NCBI RefSeq assembly: GCF_033568475.1 | Contig: NC_133122.1 | Coordinates: 148,690,861 to 148,754,860, forward strand | From: Henckelia pumila | Taxonomy: Eukaryota; Streptophyta; Magnoliopsida; Lamiales; Gesneriaceae | Reading direction: 5' to 3' | Length of the DNA: 64,000 bases | In this document: positions 52,473 through 63,450 of the stretch, piece by piece | Layout of the letters: every line of letters starts with the position of its first letter | How positions within the stretch are numbered: the stretch's first letter is position 1 | Program-made: the position numbers and the translations under genes | Notes under the pieces: model-generated | What the model saw: only the letters and a program-made list of their open reading frames with translations | What the model was told of the DNA's origin: nothing | The model's database searches: none

Positions 52473-53214
52473 CTCTCACATCTCTTGTATAAAAGAATAC
52501 GAAGTGTTATATATGATATAATTTTAATGTTTGTGTAAATTAAATATTTATTTTGTTTTTCATAATTTGAATACAATATCGTTTCATAATATGAATATAT
52601 ATAAAATTTTATTATTGAATATTTCTTGTAATTAACTCCTAATTTAGTAAGTGGGACAATGAAGTTGTAAAGAGGGGAAAACAAGATTGCTTTCAAAACT
52701 AATTTCCGTCACTCGATCGACGTAAAAGTAAGATAGTGATATGACAGGACCATTATTTGTAATTGGGAAATGCTATACATGTAGTCATGTAGTCATGTGC
52801 ATTGCACATAAAATTATAAAATTATAATTTTATTTTATTTGAATTTTTTTTTCAAAATAAATTAAAAATATTTATGTAATTTCAAGTGCAACGTGTAATC
52901 TTATATATATACATATAACATTACTCTTTGTAATTTTAGACAAAACAATCAACTCAGCGCAGGTAGGATTGGGAAGGACGTTAGAGATTCTAGCAGATAT
53001 ATTATTGATTCTTACCAAAATAAATAAGACATTATTGTAAGAGTGACATGTGAATAATGATGTATCATCGGTTTTTCCGTAGGATTAAGTTTAAATTAAA
53101 ATGATCAACTAAATTTTTAGTTATGAGGTTTTAATCTGTTTAATAGGCTGTGTGTCATTGATGTTTACATACTATTAGGTACTTAATTAGATATCGCCTA
53201 TCACAATTAACCAA
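52473..53214. other. intergenic; one diverged GCTACATGTA-type MITE arm pair near 52767-52925
   Basis: AT-rich with no gene. The segment 52767-52925 has AATGCTATACATGTAG at its left and ACATATAACATTAC at its right, a diverged relative of the MITE at 49847. Confidence 0.45.
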
Positions 53215-55466
53215 AAGGGCTGTCAAGAAAGAACGCGTATAACTGCCTAAAGAAACATTGTTACTGTGCAAGCCAAGGATATCTCTATATGGGCTTGGGT
53301 AGGGGTGGGAATTCGGGTACGGGTATCCGAAACCCGACCCGACCCAATCGGGTATTTACCGGATCGGGTCGGGTATTTGGTTTTAAATGTCGGGTTCGGG
53401 TAGAAAAAATCCTACCTGAAACCCGATCGGGTACCTGACCTAATATAATATGTATTGCACGTAAATTATTAATATAAACAATTTAACAATATTATTATAT
53501 AAATTACCTTAGTTAGCACCGTAACTACTAAATACAATGTTGTATAATATTGATAACTTTTGAGAATATAATATAATATAATATATTCACTTATTTATAT
53601 TAACTTGGATATATTATAGGAAAATATTCACTTGGTTATTTAAATATTATAGGAAAATATTTTCTCGGCAAATTGAATTCTCACATTCATGTAGCCGCAA
53701 TCTTTTATTTCTTTTGAGAATAATTTGCAAGAACTTTTTTATTTTATTTTTATTTCATGAGATTAAAAAGTGATAATCAATTTGAGTGGTTTCGGTGTTT
53801 TTCATTTTTATCAACAAGTTTTCTTCAAGCCAAGGTATGTATTTTTTTCATTCTTTATTAACAATTTTTTTAGCAATTTATCGACAAGTTTTGGAGTTCT
53901 TGTTGTTTGGTATCAAACTTGGTATGTATATGATTGATTATGTGTTTTTTTTTCAGTAGATGATATGTAGTCTCCATCTCTCAATCATTAGCTTTTTCCT
54001 TTCTTTTTTTAAATTTATTCAGCTATTTTAATGCTTTTCAATAATAGTAAACCATTTTAATAACAAGTAGTAGCACTCAAAGTTTAGTCTGTTCAAGCTA
54101 AAAAAATTCAATTTTTATTTTTCAAATATTTTAATATCTTAATTAATTAATTTTGATCGCATGGTTTTAAATGTTTTATATATTATAACTGAAAATTATT
54201 TTACATAAATTTTCAACAATGATTACACTACTGCATTTATGTTAATTGATGATTATAAATTTATGTAAATTACAGATGTTGAATTTGCAAGATAAATGTG
54301 ATGGCCCTAATGAAAATCTTGTTGGAGTTCAACCAAATGAAAAGGTTAGTGATGTTATTCGTGATAACACAAATAAAAATCTTGATGTTACGAGAGAACT
54401 TGAGAATGATTTTGAAGATGGGGAAGTTGATCCTAACTCTAGAAAAAGAAAAAGGAAAGAGCATGTGGTCAAGTCACAATTTTGGGATCATTTTGAAAAA
54501 TTCTTTTGTGATGTTGACAAGGTTCAAAAGGCTAAATGCAAGTATTGTTCTAAAGTTATCAAGGCTGATCCTAAAATACATGGAACAAAACCTATCCAGA
54601 ACCACTTTCAGTCTTGCAAAAAGAAGCCCACTGAAATTACAATGGATTAAACTAGAATTTCACCTCAACCAGCAAGAATAGGTGATAAAGAGGCTCACAT
54701 GGTTCCTTGGAATTTTGACCAAAAGAAAATTAGAGAAGCATTGTGCCATTGGTTAATTCATGTTGATGAGCTAGCATTCAAAACTGCGGAAAATGCTGGC
54801 TTTAGATACTTTATGTCTATTGCATGTCCGATGTTTTCACTCCCTTCACGAAAAACAATAGCAAAAGATATTTATGACATGTACTTCAAGTCTTTTATAA
54901 ACAATCACTCTCAAAGAGTTTGCATAACTACAGATACATGGACATCAATCCAAAGAGTGAATTACATGTGTCTAACTGTGCATTTCATTGATGACAGTTG
55001 GATTTTGCAAAAAAGAATTTTGAATTTTTGTCCAGTCTCTGGACATGAGAGTGATGAGTGTCAAAAGGGATAAAAAAATGTTTGCATGATTGGGAGATTA
55101 ATAAAATTTTTACTGTCACAGTTGATAATGCTTCATCAAATGATGGTGCTATTGCGATTTTAAAAAAAAAGTTTGATAGATGGGGCACAAATATTTTGGG
55201 AGAAAAATATGTACACATGAGGTATATTGCTCATATTGTTAATCTTATTGTACAAGATGATTTAAATGATTTAAAGGGTAAGAATGAGCATTCTGCTATC
55301 TCTCGAATTAGAGGAGCAATAAGGTACATACGAAACTCTCCAGCCAGGTACAAAAGATTTATTGAATGTGTTGAGAGTGAAAAACTAGAGACAAATAAAT
55401 TGTTGGCACTTGATGTACCTACTCGATGGAATTCTACCTATTTGATGTTAGAATCTGCTACGTGTC

Positions 55467-56086
55467 TGTTACCCCGAAAAAATATTTCAACCCGAGCCCG
55501 TTTATAATTGGTCTACCCGATATGACCCAATATGTCAAGGTCTAGCCCAGTTTGGACTATGTTGGACTTTGACCAGGGCTGGTCATTATGGGCTGACCTG
55601 TGTTGTTTCTAATGGGCCGCATGTATCATTTTCTAGTTCAAATAGGACTCTGATATATATGAGATAAGCTTGAATCTTTTCAAACATTCACAAGATAGAG
55701 ATAAACTTAAAGATGATCCAATGGATGAAGAGTCCTAGTCCAGGACATGTTATAATTCGACTAGGTAACTTACTATTTTTTCCCTATAAATACAGGTATT
55801 GTTATGGTTGTGATTATTCATTATTGATTATTGACTATTCATCATCATTATTTTTCACTTTTATATTCACGCACTCATATCTCTCAGTTTTCGCATTAAT
55901 CATACCCTCTGCCTTCAAGACACTGACTTAGGCATCAGAAAGGTCACGCCGAAAACACCTTCGGCGCCCCTTGACCTAGCTGTTGCTTGTGCAGATTTCA
56001 TTGATACCCGACCCGACCTGTTTCATAGAAGATTTGGAGGATCCATTCTACCAGACCGAACCCAAGGTAAAATTCCGACATCATCA
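55467..56086 (+). repeat. 5' LTR of the nested element
   Basis: 620 bp, TG..CA. A TATAAATA-like CCTATAAATACAGG lies at about 55784-55797. It matches the 3' LTR with only scattered differences, so the insertion is not very old. Confidence 0.9.
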
Positions 56087-56144
56087 ATTGGCGCCGTCTG
56101 TGGAAATTTGAAAACAAAGGGTTAAGATGATGAGTACAAGAGAA

Positions 56145-57065
56145 GAAGAAATAAATTTTGGATTCTTGCATGGCTTGCGCATCAGCAACTTGCAAAAATC
56201 ATAGAAATTAATTGAACCATCGGATCAGGCTCAAATATTGCAGACATATTTATTAATATGTTTTCTAGAATCTGAACGGTAGAGATAGCTTGTAGAATCA
56301 TATCTAGACCGCCGAACAGAAGCTGCTTGCTCACACAGCTTCTATGTGTTCTTCGCATGGCTTTCATATCAGAATCTTTCAAAAATCATAGAAATTAATT
56401 GAACTGTCGGATCGGGCTAAAATTTTGCAGACGTATTTATTAATATGTTTTCTAGGATCTGAAAAGTGGAAATCGTGATTGGTGCTTGTAAAATTAGATC
56501 TAGACCGCCAAACAGACGCTACTCGCTCGCACAGCTTCTATGTGTTCTTCGCTTGGCTTTCATATAAAAATCTTTCCAAAATCATAGAAATTAATTGCAC
56601 CGTCGGATCGGGCTCAAATTTTTCAAACATATTTATTAATATGTTTTCTAGGATCTGAACGGTGAAGATCATGATTGGTGGCTTTTAAAATCATACCTAG
56701 ACCGCCGAACAGACGCTGCTCGCTCGCACAGCTTCTATGTGTTCTTCGCATGGCTTTCATATCAGAATCTTTCAAAAATCATAGAAATTAATTGAACCGT
56801 TGGATTGGGCTCAAATTTTGCAGACATATTTATTAATATGTTTCTAGAATCTGAACGGTGGATATCGTGATTGGTGGTTGTAAAATTAGATCTAGACCGC
56901 CGAACAGACGCTACTCACTCGCACAGCTTCTATGTGTTCCTCGCATGGCTTTCATATCAGAATCTTTCAAAATTCATTGAAATTAATTGAATCGTCGGAT
57001 CGAGTTCAAATTTTGCAAACATATTTACTAATATGTTTTATAGGATCTGAACGATGGAGATCAAT
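56145..57065 (+). repeat. ~196-bp tandem repeats, about 4.7 copies
   Basis: The unit includes TCTATGTGTTCTTCGCATGG, ..ATAGAAATTAATTGAACCGT, ATTTATTAATATGTTTTCTA and CTAGACCGCCGAACAGACGC. TCTATGTG starts lie at 56341, 56537, 56734 and 56929 (spacing 195-197). An incomplete first unit precedes them. No coding function. Confidence 0.88.
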
Positions 57066-57430
57066 TTTTCATCCCTACATCAAGTCGGTTCTTTGATCAA
57101 AGAATATAAGATGTTATCTTGTTATACATCCAAAGTCATGTCATCGACAACGCATGAATGAGATAAGTATTTCAATTATATTTATGTTGGAATTAAATTA
57201 TTATTTATTATCATTATTAATAATATTCCGAGGCATCTCCTACTATCAAAATTACATGTGTTGTTTTCTTGTGATCAAATTTGTTGGACTTCTATTGCCT
57301 TGTATTTTTGTTTGGGTTATTTCACAGATATCGGGCATGCAATCTCGATGTAAGGCCCAAGTCTATCACATCGGGCATGCAATCTAGCAATAAGACCCAA
57401 TTTATGGTTTAACACTTTTAAAAGTCCGGG
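57066..57430. other. interior of the nested LTR element, no domain seen
   Basis: Contains two close repeats of CACATCGGGCATGCAATCT (near 57325 and 57368) and a 77-codon hydrophobic frame (57154-57387) that resembles no known protein. Confidence 0.5.
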
Positions 57431-57483
57431 CAGGTCCGGCATCAAAAGCCCACATCAGTGGCATCAAAAACCCACATCAGTGG

Positions 57484-58162
57484 TATACAAAAGCCCAGAC
57501 AGGTCTGACACTCAAGGACCACATCAGTGGAACTCAAAAGCTCAGGCAGGTCTGACACTCAAGGACCACATTAGTGGAACTCAAAAGCCCAGGCAGGTCT
57601 GGCACTCAAGGACCACATCAGTGGAACTCAAAAGCCCAGGCAGGTCTGGCACTCAAGGACCACATCAGTGGAACTCAAAAGCCCAGGCAGGTCTGGCACT
57701 CAAGGACCACATCAGTGGAACTCGAAAGCCCAGACAAGTCTGGCACTCAAGGACCACATCAGTGGAACTCGAAAGCCCAAGCAGGTCTGGCACTCAAGGA
57801 CCACATCAGTGAAACTCAAAAGCCCAGACAGGTCTGGCACTCAAGGACCACATCAGTGGAACTCCAAAGCCCAGGCAGGTCTGGCACTCAAGGACCACAT
57901 CAGTGGAACTCAAAAGCTCAGCCAGGTCTGGCACTCAAGGACCACATAAGTGGAACTCAAAAGCCAAGGAAGGTCTGGCACACAAAGTCCACCTCAGTGG
58001 CCCACATCAGTGGAATTCAAAGCCCAGACAGGTCGGGCACTCAAAGTTCACCTCAGTGGCCCACGTCAGTGGTATTCAAAGCCCAGGCAGGTCTGGCACT
58101 CAAAGTCCACTTCAGTGGCCCACGTCAGTGGTATTAAAAGCCCAGACAGGTCTGGCACTCAG
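57484..58162 (+). repeat. 47-bp minisatellite, ten units plus three ~60-bp variants
   Basis: The unit reads AACTCAAAAGCCCAGGCAGG, then TCTGGCACTCAAGGACCACA, then TCAGTGG. Starts from 57531 to 57954 are spaced 47 bp apart (46-48). The last three units gain ~12 bp (GTGGCCCAC..). Since 47 is not divisible by 3 and the unit lacks stops in any forward phase, all three forward frames stay open. Frames of 110, 187 and 93 codons result, each a 47-residue repeat of the same three phrases. No start context or domain supports translation. Confidence 0.9.
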
Positions 58163-58320
58163 TTTCATTAGATTGTCGTCTATTTCTCTTTGTTCGAGCT
58201 CGGTTCTAATAAGATCTTCATCTAGACCGTTCGTCCAAAGGAAGCACATGTAGTTCGGGGTCAGGTCTACATTATTGGTCTAAATTAATTCTTCTTTTAG
58301 ACCAGTTAGGGAGGTACTAT

Positions 58321-58939
58321 TGTTACCCCGAGAAAATATTTCAACCCGAGCCCGTTTATAATTGGTCTACCCGATATGGCTCAACATGTCAAGGTCCAGC
58401 CCAGTTTGGACTATGTTGGACTTTGACCAGGGCTGGTCATTATAGGCTGACCTGTGCTGTTTCTAATGGGCCGCATGTATCCTTTTCTAGTTCAAATAGG
58501 ACTCTAATATATATGAGATAAGCTTGGATCTTTTCAAATATTCACAAGATAGAGATAAACTTAAAGATGATCCAATGGATGAAGAGTCATAGTCCAGGAC
58601 ATGTTATAATTCGACTAAGTAACTTACTATTTTCCCCTATATATACAGGTATTGTTATGGTTGTGATTATTCATTATTGATTATTGACTATTCATCATCA
58701 TTTTCTTTTACTTTTATATTCACGCACTCAAATCTCTCAGTTTTCGCATTAATCATACCCTCTGCCTTCAAGACACTGACTTAGGCATCGGAGGGGTCAT
58801 GCCGAAAACACCTTCGGCGCCCCTTGACCTAGCTGTTGCTTGTGCAGATTTCATTGATACCCGACCCGAACTATTTCATAGAAGATTTGGAGGATCCATT
58901 CTACCAGACCGAACCCAAGGTAAAATTCCGACATCATTA
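58321..58939 (+). repeat. 3' LTR of the nested element
   Basis: 619 bp, aligned with 55467-56086 throughout. The terminal dinucleotide is TA where the 5' LTR has CA, a single substitution. Confidence 0.9.
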
Positions 58940-61294
58940 GTGTCTTAGGAGAGCTTTTGATGTTTATGAGGATGGAGATCTTGCATACACTAATGATCTG
59001 TCAAAACCACCATATGATGGTACACCGACATAAAGCGATTGGGAGAGGGCTGGTTTGTTATTGAACTTTTTGAATCATTTTTACAAGCTCACATTGACAG
59101 TTTCCGGTTCTTCATATGTCACTTCTAACACAATATTCCATGAAATAAGTGATGTTAACATGCTTCTTAGACAATGGTTTAATGGTGAAGACTCTAAGTT
59201 GAGTGAGATGTCAAGAAAAATGAAAGAAAAGTTTGATAAATATTGGGGATCGATTGATAAAATGAATATGACTTTATATTATGTGGTTATCCTTGATCCT
59301 CGACATAAATTGAAGTTCATTGATTTTTCATTTGATACAATTTATGATGATGTTGCAAAAAGTGAGATGATGAAACAAAAGGTAAAGAATGGCTTTTCAG
59401 AATTGTTTCTTGACAACAAATTTAGGTATGAGAGGGCAGAAAGTTCAACACACTATAGTCACCCGTCATTTTCACTTGGTTTTGAAAATTCTCAGTCAGA
59501 AACTAACGTGTCATCAAGAATGTATCTGAAGGATCAATTTAAGAAGTACAAGTTAAGAGGAAGGACAGAGCATGTAAAGTCAGAATTGGAGAAATATTTA
59601 AGTGAAGATATTGAGGATGATGATGAGAAGTTTGATATATTACTATGGTGGAAAGTAAATTCTCTCAGATTTCCAATTTTGTCTAAAGTGGCTCGTGATG
59701 TATTGGCAGTTCCAGTATCCACAGTTGCTTCTGAATCAACATTTAGCACCGGTGGACGTGTTTTGGATGCTTTTAGAAGTTCTTTGTCTTCAAAAATAGT
59801 TCAAGCATTAATTTCTACTCAAGATTGGCTTCGAACGGATTCAAAACCAATAAGTGTGGAGGAAGATTTGCATGAGATTGAGATGCTTGATAAAGATATC
59901 AAAATTTTATATATCTTTATTTTTAATTTTTTGTTTAAAATAATTTATATTTATTAAAATCTACTTATCTCAACCATTATTTTTTATATTTTGCAGAGTT
60001 AACAAAGTTCGGAATCGATTCGACAATCATTGATGTTTGATGCTACAACAAACCCATCTCGTTATTCAAGACTATGATTTATTGTGATTTTGGATGTTAT
60101 AAATTTTTTTAATTTTAGAATTGAATTATCTTTTGTTTTTTAGATTTGATATTAGGATTTATTATGGTTTTTATTATTTTTTTGGTTTAAGACTTGAAGA
60201 AATTTTCAATTATTGATTTATCTATGCTCATAAGTACTTGATTATTATTATTTTTTGTTGTGTGAAATTGATGAAATTTAGACCATGTGTAAGGTTATTT
60301 TTTTTAGAGTAATACTACATGTACAACCAAATTTGTTCAACAATTTTTAGCGTAATCTGCTAGATAAAATATATATAGTTCTTTTTAATTTCTACATCCA
60401 TATTTTGTTTTTTTTAAAAGGAATAAGTCGGGTACCCGACATTGGGTACCCGTTGTTGTCGGGTACCCGCCCGACCATTAATTACCCGAACCCGACAAAA
60501 CCCAACCCGTGCCCACCCGTAGGCTTGGGCATGCTCCGAGAGAGTGGCACAATGGTACAAGAAATTTAACGACTTTATGATTATAAATGGTTTTGAAAGA
60601 AGTGAACATGAATATTGGTGTGTGTATACTGTATACTAGGCTTACAGCTGGTGGAATCATGATATATATGCCCTTATATGTGGATGACATGCTCCTTGGT
60701 CTGCGAGTATGAATGAGATAATTATAAAATCAAGGCAAAACTCAGCAAAACATTTGATATAAAAGATCTTGGTCCAGTTAAAAGAAATCTAAGAATGGAT
60801 ATAAGAAGGAACATAGAACTTCGACAGCTACTCTTGACTCATTAAGCCAAATATATCTAGAAAATGCTTGGGAAATCTAACTTCCTTTATTGTAAACCGG
60901 TACAAGGTCCAACAGAAAGGGAAACTCATGAATCAAAATTCGTACGCTAACGCAGTCGAGTGTATCGTGTATGCCATTATCTGCACTAGGACTGACTTAG
61001 CCTATGCCATCAGCCTATTACATAGATTCATCGTCAATCCAGGTCAAGAACACTGGCAAGTCGTGAAGTGAATCCTCAAATCGATACATCAAAGGAACAC
61101 TGAATGTTGGTTTGCTTTTCCGGTGGTACTTAGAGAAAAATAGTATCATCGCAGGCTATGACTGTTATGTTTTTTCAGTATATGAGACAACCATAATTTG
61201 GAAATCTATGCTTCAACCACTAGTATAGCATTGTCGACTACATGTAAGGAATAATTGGTTGCACATAAAATTAGATTCAGATGTTGTCACTAAG

Positions 61295-62115
61295 TGTTGG
61301 CAACATCTTCAATAACATGCAGCGGAATTTATGAAGGCGTGATTAAAATAAACAATCAACCAAATAAATTGACTTAAATATTTAAGCAAGAGTATAAAAT
61401 ACTCTTGCAATGTCTCAGGGTAAAACTTTCACTATAAAAAGTAATAAGGAGTTTTACAAAAACCTTAAAACTAGTGAATTATTGTCAAAATCAATTTTCT
61501 CAAAACATGTGAGAAAATATAAAATAAAAACATCTCCTAAACATTTTATACAAAATAGAATAAAGAAAACAAAGTAAGGAGATGAATTCTTGATGCCAAA
61601 ACACGAGCCACGAGAGCAACACACTTCAATCTTCAACGCTCTCAAAACTTAAACGCCAATCAAGTAAAAACGACCATAACTCGAGCTTCAGAAATCTTCA
61701 GTATACATGTGCATAAGCTCTCAAGAAAATTATATCTTCATCGTCGCTCTCTATTTTTTGGTCTTTTTTTTACACGCCTCCTACATAAAAATATATATAG
61801 AAAAGAATCCTTATTTCCTTGTAGGCGTGTAAGTCTTCATCAAAATAAAGATTGATCTTTATTTCCTTGATTCAAACGTGAATCTGCAAAGATAAGGAAT
61901 AAATCATTTAGATATAGATAATGATAAGTTCACACAATCTCAAATCTAATAAATAAGGAAATAAATCAATTTAAACATTAAGTCCAATAAAGATAAAAAA
62001 ACTTAAATAAATATTTTTAAAATAAAGGGATTTTTAGAAAATAAATATTTCATTCAATCTCTCCATTTTTGCCTTTCTGGACAAAACACATTTAATCAAT
62101 TCAGCACATATCACA
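61295..62115 (-). repeat. LTR of the Sirevirus-like element
   Basis: 821 bp, TG..CA on either strand (plus: TGTTGGCAACATC to ..CATATCACA). Orientation is set by the purine tract and ORF on its right. Confidence 0.6.
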
Positions 62116-62282
62116 ATTCCCCCTGAATATGAGAATTAACTTCTTCCCCTTAGTCTAAGCATGGATGTTGTCGATGATGTTACCAACATCTCCTCACAAC
62201 ACTTAAGTCCGGTACTACCATATTAAAAGAACTTAAACGCATATAAGTAAGAACACATCAGAGTGAGTCAAAAACAAGACCT

Positions 62283-63084
62283 CTAAAACTGATTGCTCTC
62301 ACATGAGCCATCAGCAGCGGCGAAAACATCTCCTTCTTCTCCAGCTTCTTCTTCTTCTCCCCCTTTTTTGCCCAGAAGAGGTACCAATGCCAAGGAAAAT
62401 GTGATAGTGAGCTTGAAAAGCCTCATAATAGGCAATGTCTGCTTTAGCCTGAGTAATTTTTTGTTTAGCATGAGTAATTGAGAATGAATGAATGTGGTGT
62501 TCACTGTCTGAATTGAGGAGGGAGGAACAAATAGGGCAGTAGCAGGAGCGGTGGTGACAACATCTGCCACAGTATCTTCAACAACACCTGATTCTGACCA
62601 AGGAAGATCCAACTTCTTGTTTCCTCTAAGCAATGCAGGGGCCAGCTTCAATAAGGGATTCATCATCATCTTTCTCGATCTCTTGAGATAGAAGCATAGA
62701 TTAGATCAAGGATGGATATGGAAGTTTGAAGGTATCCTAGGCACAATCAACAAATGTCATGACTGTGTCAAACACAAGTCGGCCATAGTTAAACTCAGCA
62801 CCTGTCTCAATCGCATACAACATAGGAACTTGATGCTTGGTCACACTGGTAAAATTTCTTGATGGAGTCCAGGTATTCACAGCATTTTTGTGAAGAACAG
62901 AGTACAGAGATGTGAGTTTGGCCGTAGACAACTTCTTGGGATGAGCTGGAAATTGTGTAACTTGACCACCAGTAATGACAGAAGTCATCACATCCAAGGA
63001 CGGTATTTCAGCATCATCAACAGACGTTGTCCAAAGAAATCCATTAATTATTGCAGGACTGAATAAAAAGATATGTCCTCTCAC
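62283..63084 (-). pseudogene. retroelement envelope-like / putative plant transposon protein ORF, broken
   Basis: The 63084-62737 segment contains RGHIFLFSPAIINGFL, LTSLYSVLHKNAVNTWTPS and YAIETGAEFNYGRLVFD. This matches the pattern of the putative plant transposon protein domain found in Sirevirus extra ORFs. The second segment (62669-62283) continues in the same direction with low-complexity sequence ending in a Glu-rich tract (GGEEEEAGEEG). A stop and a frame change separate the two, and the left end is cut by the LTR at 63089. No product is expected. Confidence 0.65.
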
Positions 63085-63289
63085 ATACTGTAGTAGCCCG
63101 GTTCCATTTTACAAGATTAAGTGATTTTAAACATGTTAGAAAATGACATAATTTTAAAAGTGTCAAAACATGTTTAATGAGTCCTTATTTGGTAAAAATA
63201 AGTGGAAAATCAGATCCGGAACGTCCGAAAATGGTAGGGTAGGTCCCGGGGGTCCAAAAATGAGTTCAGAAGGACCAAAACAGTTCGGA

Positions 63290-63435
63290 GCACCCGGACC
63301 ACTTCGTGCCCTCCGAACCACTTCGGGCCGTCCGAACCCGAGTTCGGACCGTCCGAACTCAGCAGAGCCCAGGTGTCAAAAAGGCTCGAACAAGTGGCAG
63401 TTCGGACCGTTCGAACCCAGTTCGGACCGTCCAAA
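63290..63435. repeat. cluster of TTCGGACCGTCCGAAC motifs in the LTR
   Basis: Five to six full or partial copies of the near-palindrome GTTCGGACCGTCCGAAC or halves of it lie within 145 bases just upstream of the TATA box. Confidence 0.8.
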
Positions 63436-63442
63436 CTTCGCC

Positions 63443-63450
63443 TATAAATA
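63443..63450 (+). promoter_or_regulatory. TATA box of the gypsy-like LTR
   Basis: TATAAATA preceded by CC and followed by GGGG, directly after the TTCGGACCGTCCGAAC cluster. Confidence 0.6.

Larger units (their letters stand above)
55467..58939 (+). mobile_element. non-autonomous LTR retrotransposon nested in the hAT transposase, TSD GTGTC
   Basis: Two ~620-bp LTRs, 55467-56086 and 58321-58939, both start TGTTACCCCGA and end ..CCGACATCATCA / ..CATCATTA. GTGTC flanks the element on both sides (55462-55466 and 58940-58944). Directly after the 5' LTR is a primer-binding-like TGGCGCCGTCTGTGG, a form common in plant gypsy elements. Before the 3' LTR is a short purine-rich AGTTAGGGAGG. The 2.2-kb interior has no gag or pol, only two tandem-repeat blocks. 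Removing the element and one TSD rejoins the transposase frame. Confidence 0.93.
54276..59957 (+). pseudogene. hAT transposase (BED finger, catalytic core, DUF4413, dimerisation), interrupted
   Basis: The first segment starts at ATG 54276 after a TTACAG acceptor-like sequence. It encodes an acidic N-terminus, KRKRKE and a BED zinc finger (CKYCSKVIKA..HFQSCKKK, about 54535-54625). An in-frame TAA follows at 54648-54650. The core resumes at about 54699 with TTDTWTSIQRVNY, has a 1-base frameshift near 55050, then VDNASSNDGA and IAHIVNLIVQD. The gene is cut after ..LESATC at 55466. It resumes at 58945 (LRRAFDVYED) with another TAA near 59032, DUF4413-like sequence (YVVILDPRHKLKFIDF) and the C-terminal dimerisation domain (AVPVSTVASESTFSTGGRVL, about 59710-59770). 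Inactive. Confidence 0.9.
53300..60521 (+). mobile_element. hAT (Ac/Tam3-type) transposon with 8-bp TSD, 7.2 kb including nested insert
   Basis: The left end TAGGGGTGGGAATTCGGGTA and the right end (minus strand TACGGGTGGGCACGGGTTGG) are imperfect terminal inverted repeats. GGCTTGGG flanks both sides (53292-53299 and 60522-60529), a perfect 8-bp TSD. Both ends are crowded with CGGGTACCCG/ACCCGACCCG sub-terminal motifs (53310-53445 and 60425-60515). It contains a broken BED-type hAT transposase gene. Without the nested LTR element it would be about 3.7 kb. Confidence 0.93.
53215..61294 (+). pseudogene. old copia reverse transcriptase/RNase H remnant, split by the hAT element
   Basis: Left piece (53215-53299) ends in ISLYGLG. 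The right piece (from 60522, plus the TSD) resumes with HAPRE, then WY-KF-type sequence, PLYVDDML near 60670-60690, TRTDLAYAISLLHRF near 60990 and HWQVVK near 61050. Together these follow the copia order SLYGL-QxPRxW, YVDDM, RPDI/LAYA. Many stops and shifts are present. The hAT insertion fell exactly inside the SLYGL..PRxW motif. Confidence 0.75.
61295..63088 (-). mobile_element. Sirevirus-like copia element, 3' part, minus strand
   Basis: On the minus strand: an envelope-like ORF region (63084 down to 62283), a purine tract ATTCAGGGGGAAT (about 62128-62116), then an LTR from 62115 (TGTGATATG) to 61295 (..GCCAACA). The combination of an extra ORF after pol and a GGGGGA tract is characteristic of Sireviruses. 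The pol part and the other LTR are not in the window; the element is cut by another LTR at 63089. Confidence 0.65.

Noticed and set aside
57154-57387. 77-codon hydrophobic frame inside the LTR element
   Set aside because: Looks membrane-like but is a T-rich stretch with no homologue pattern and no start context.
56145-58162. CRISPR-like direct repeats
   Set aside because: The arrays are contiguous tandem units without unique spacers, in a plant retroelement.
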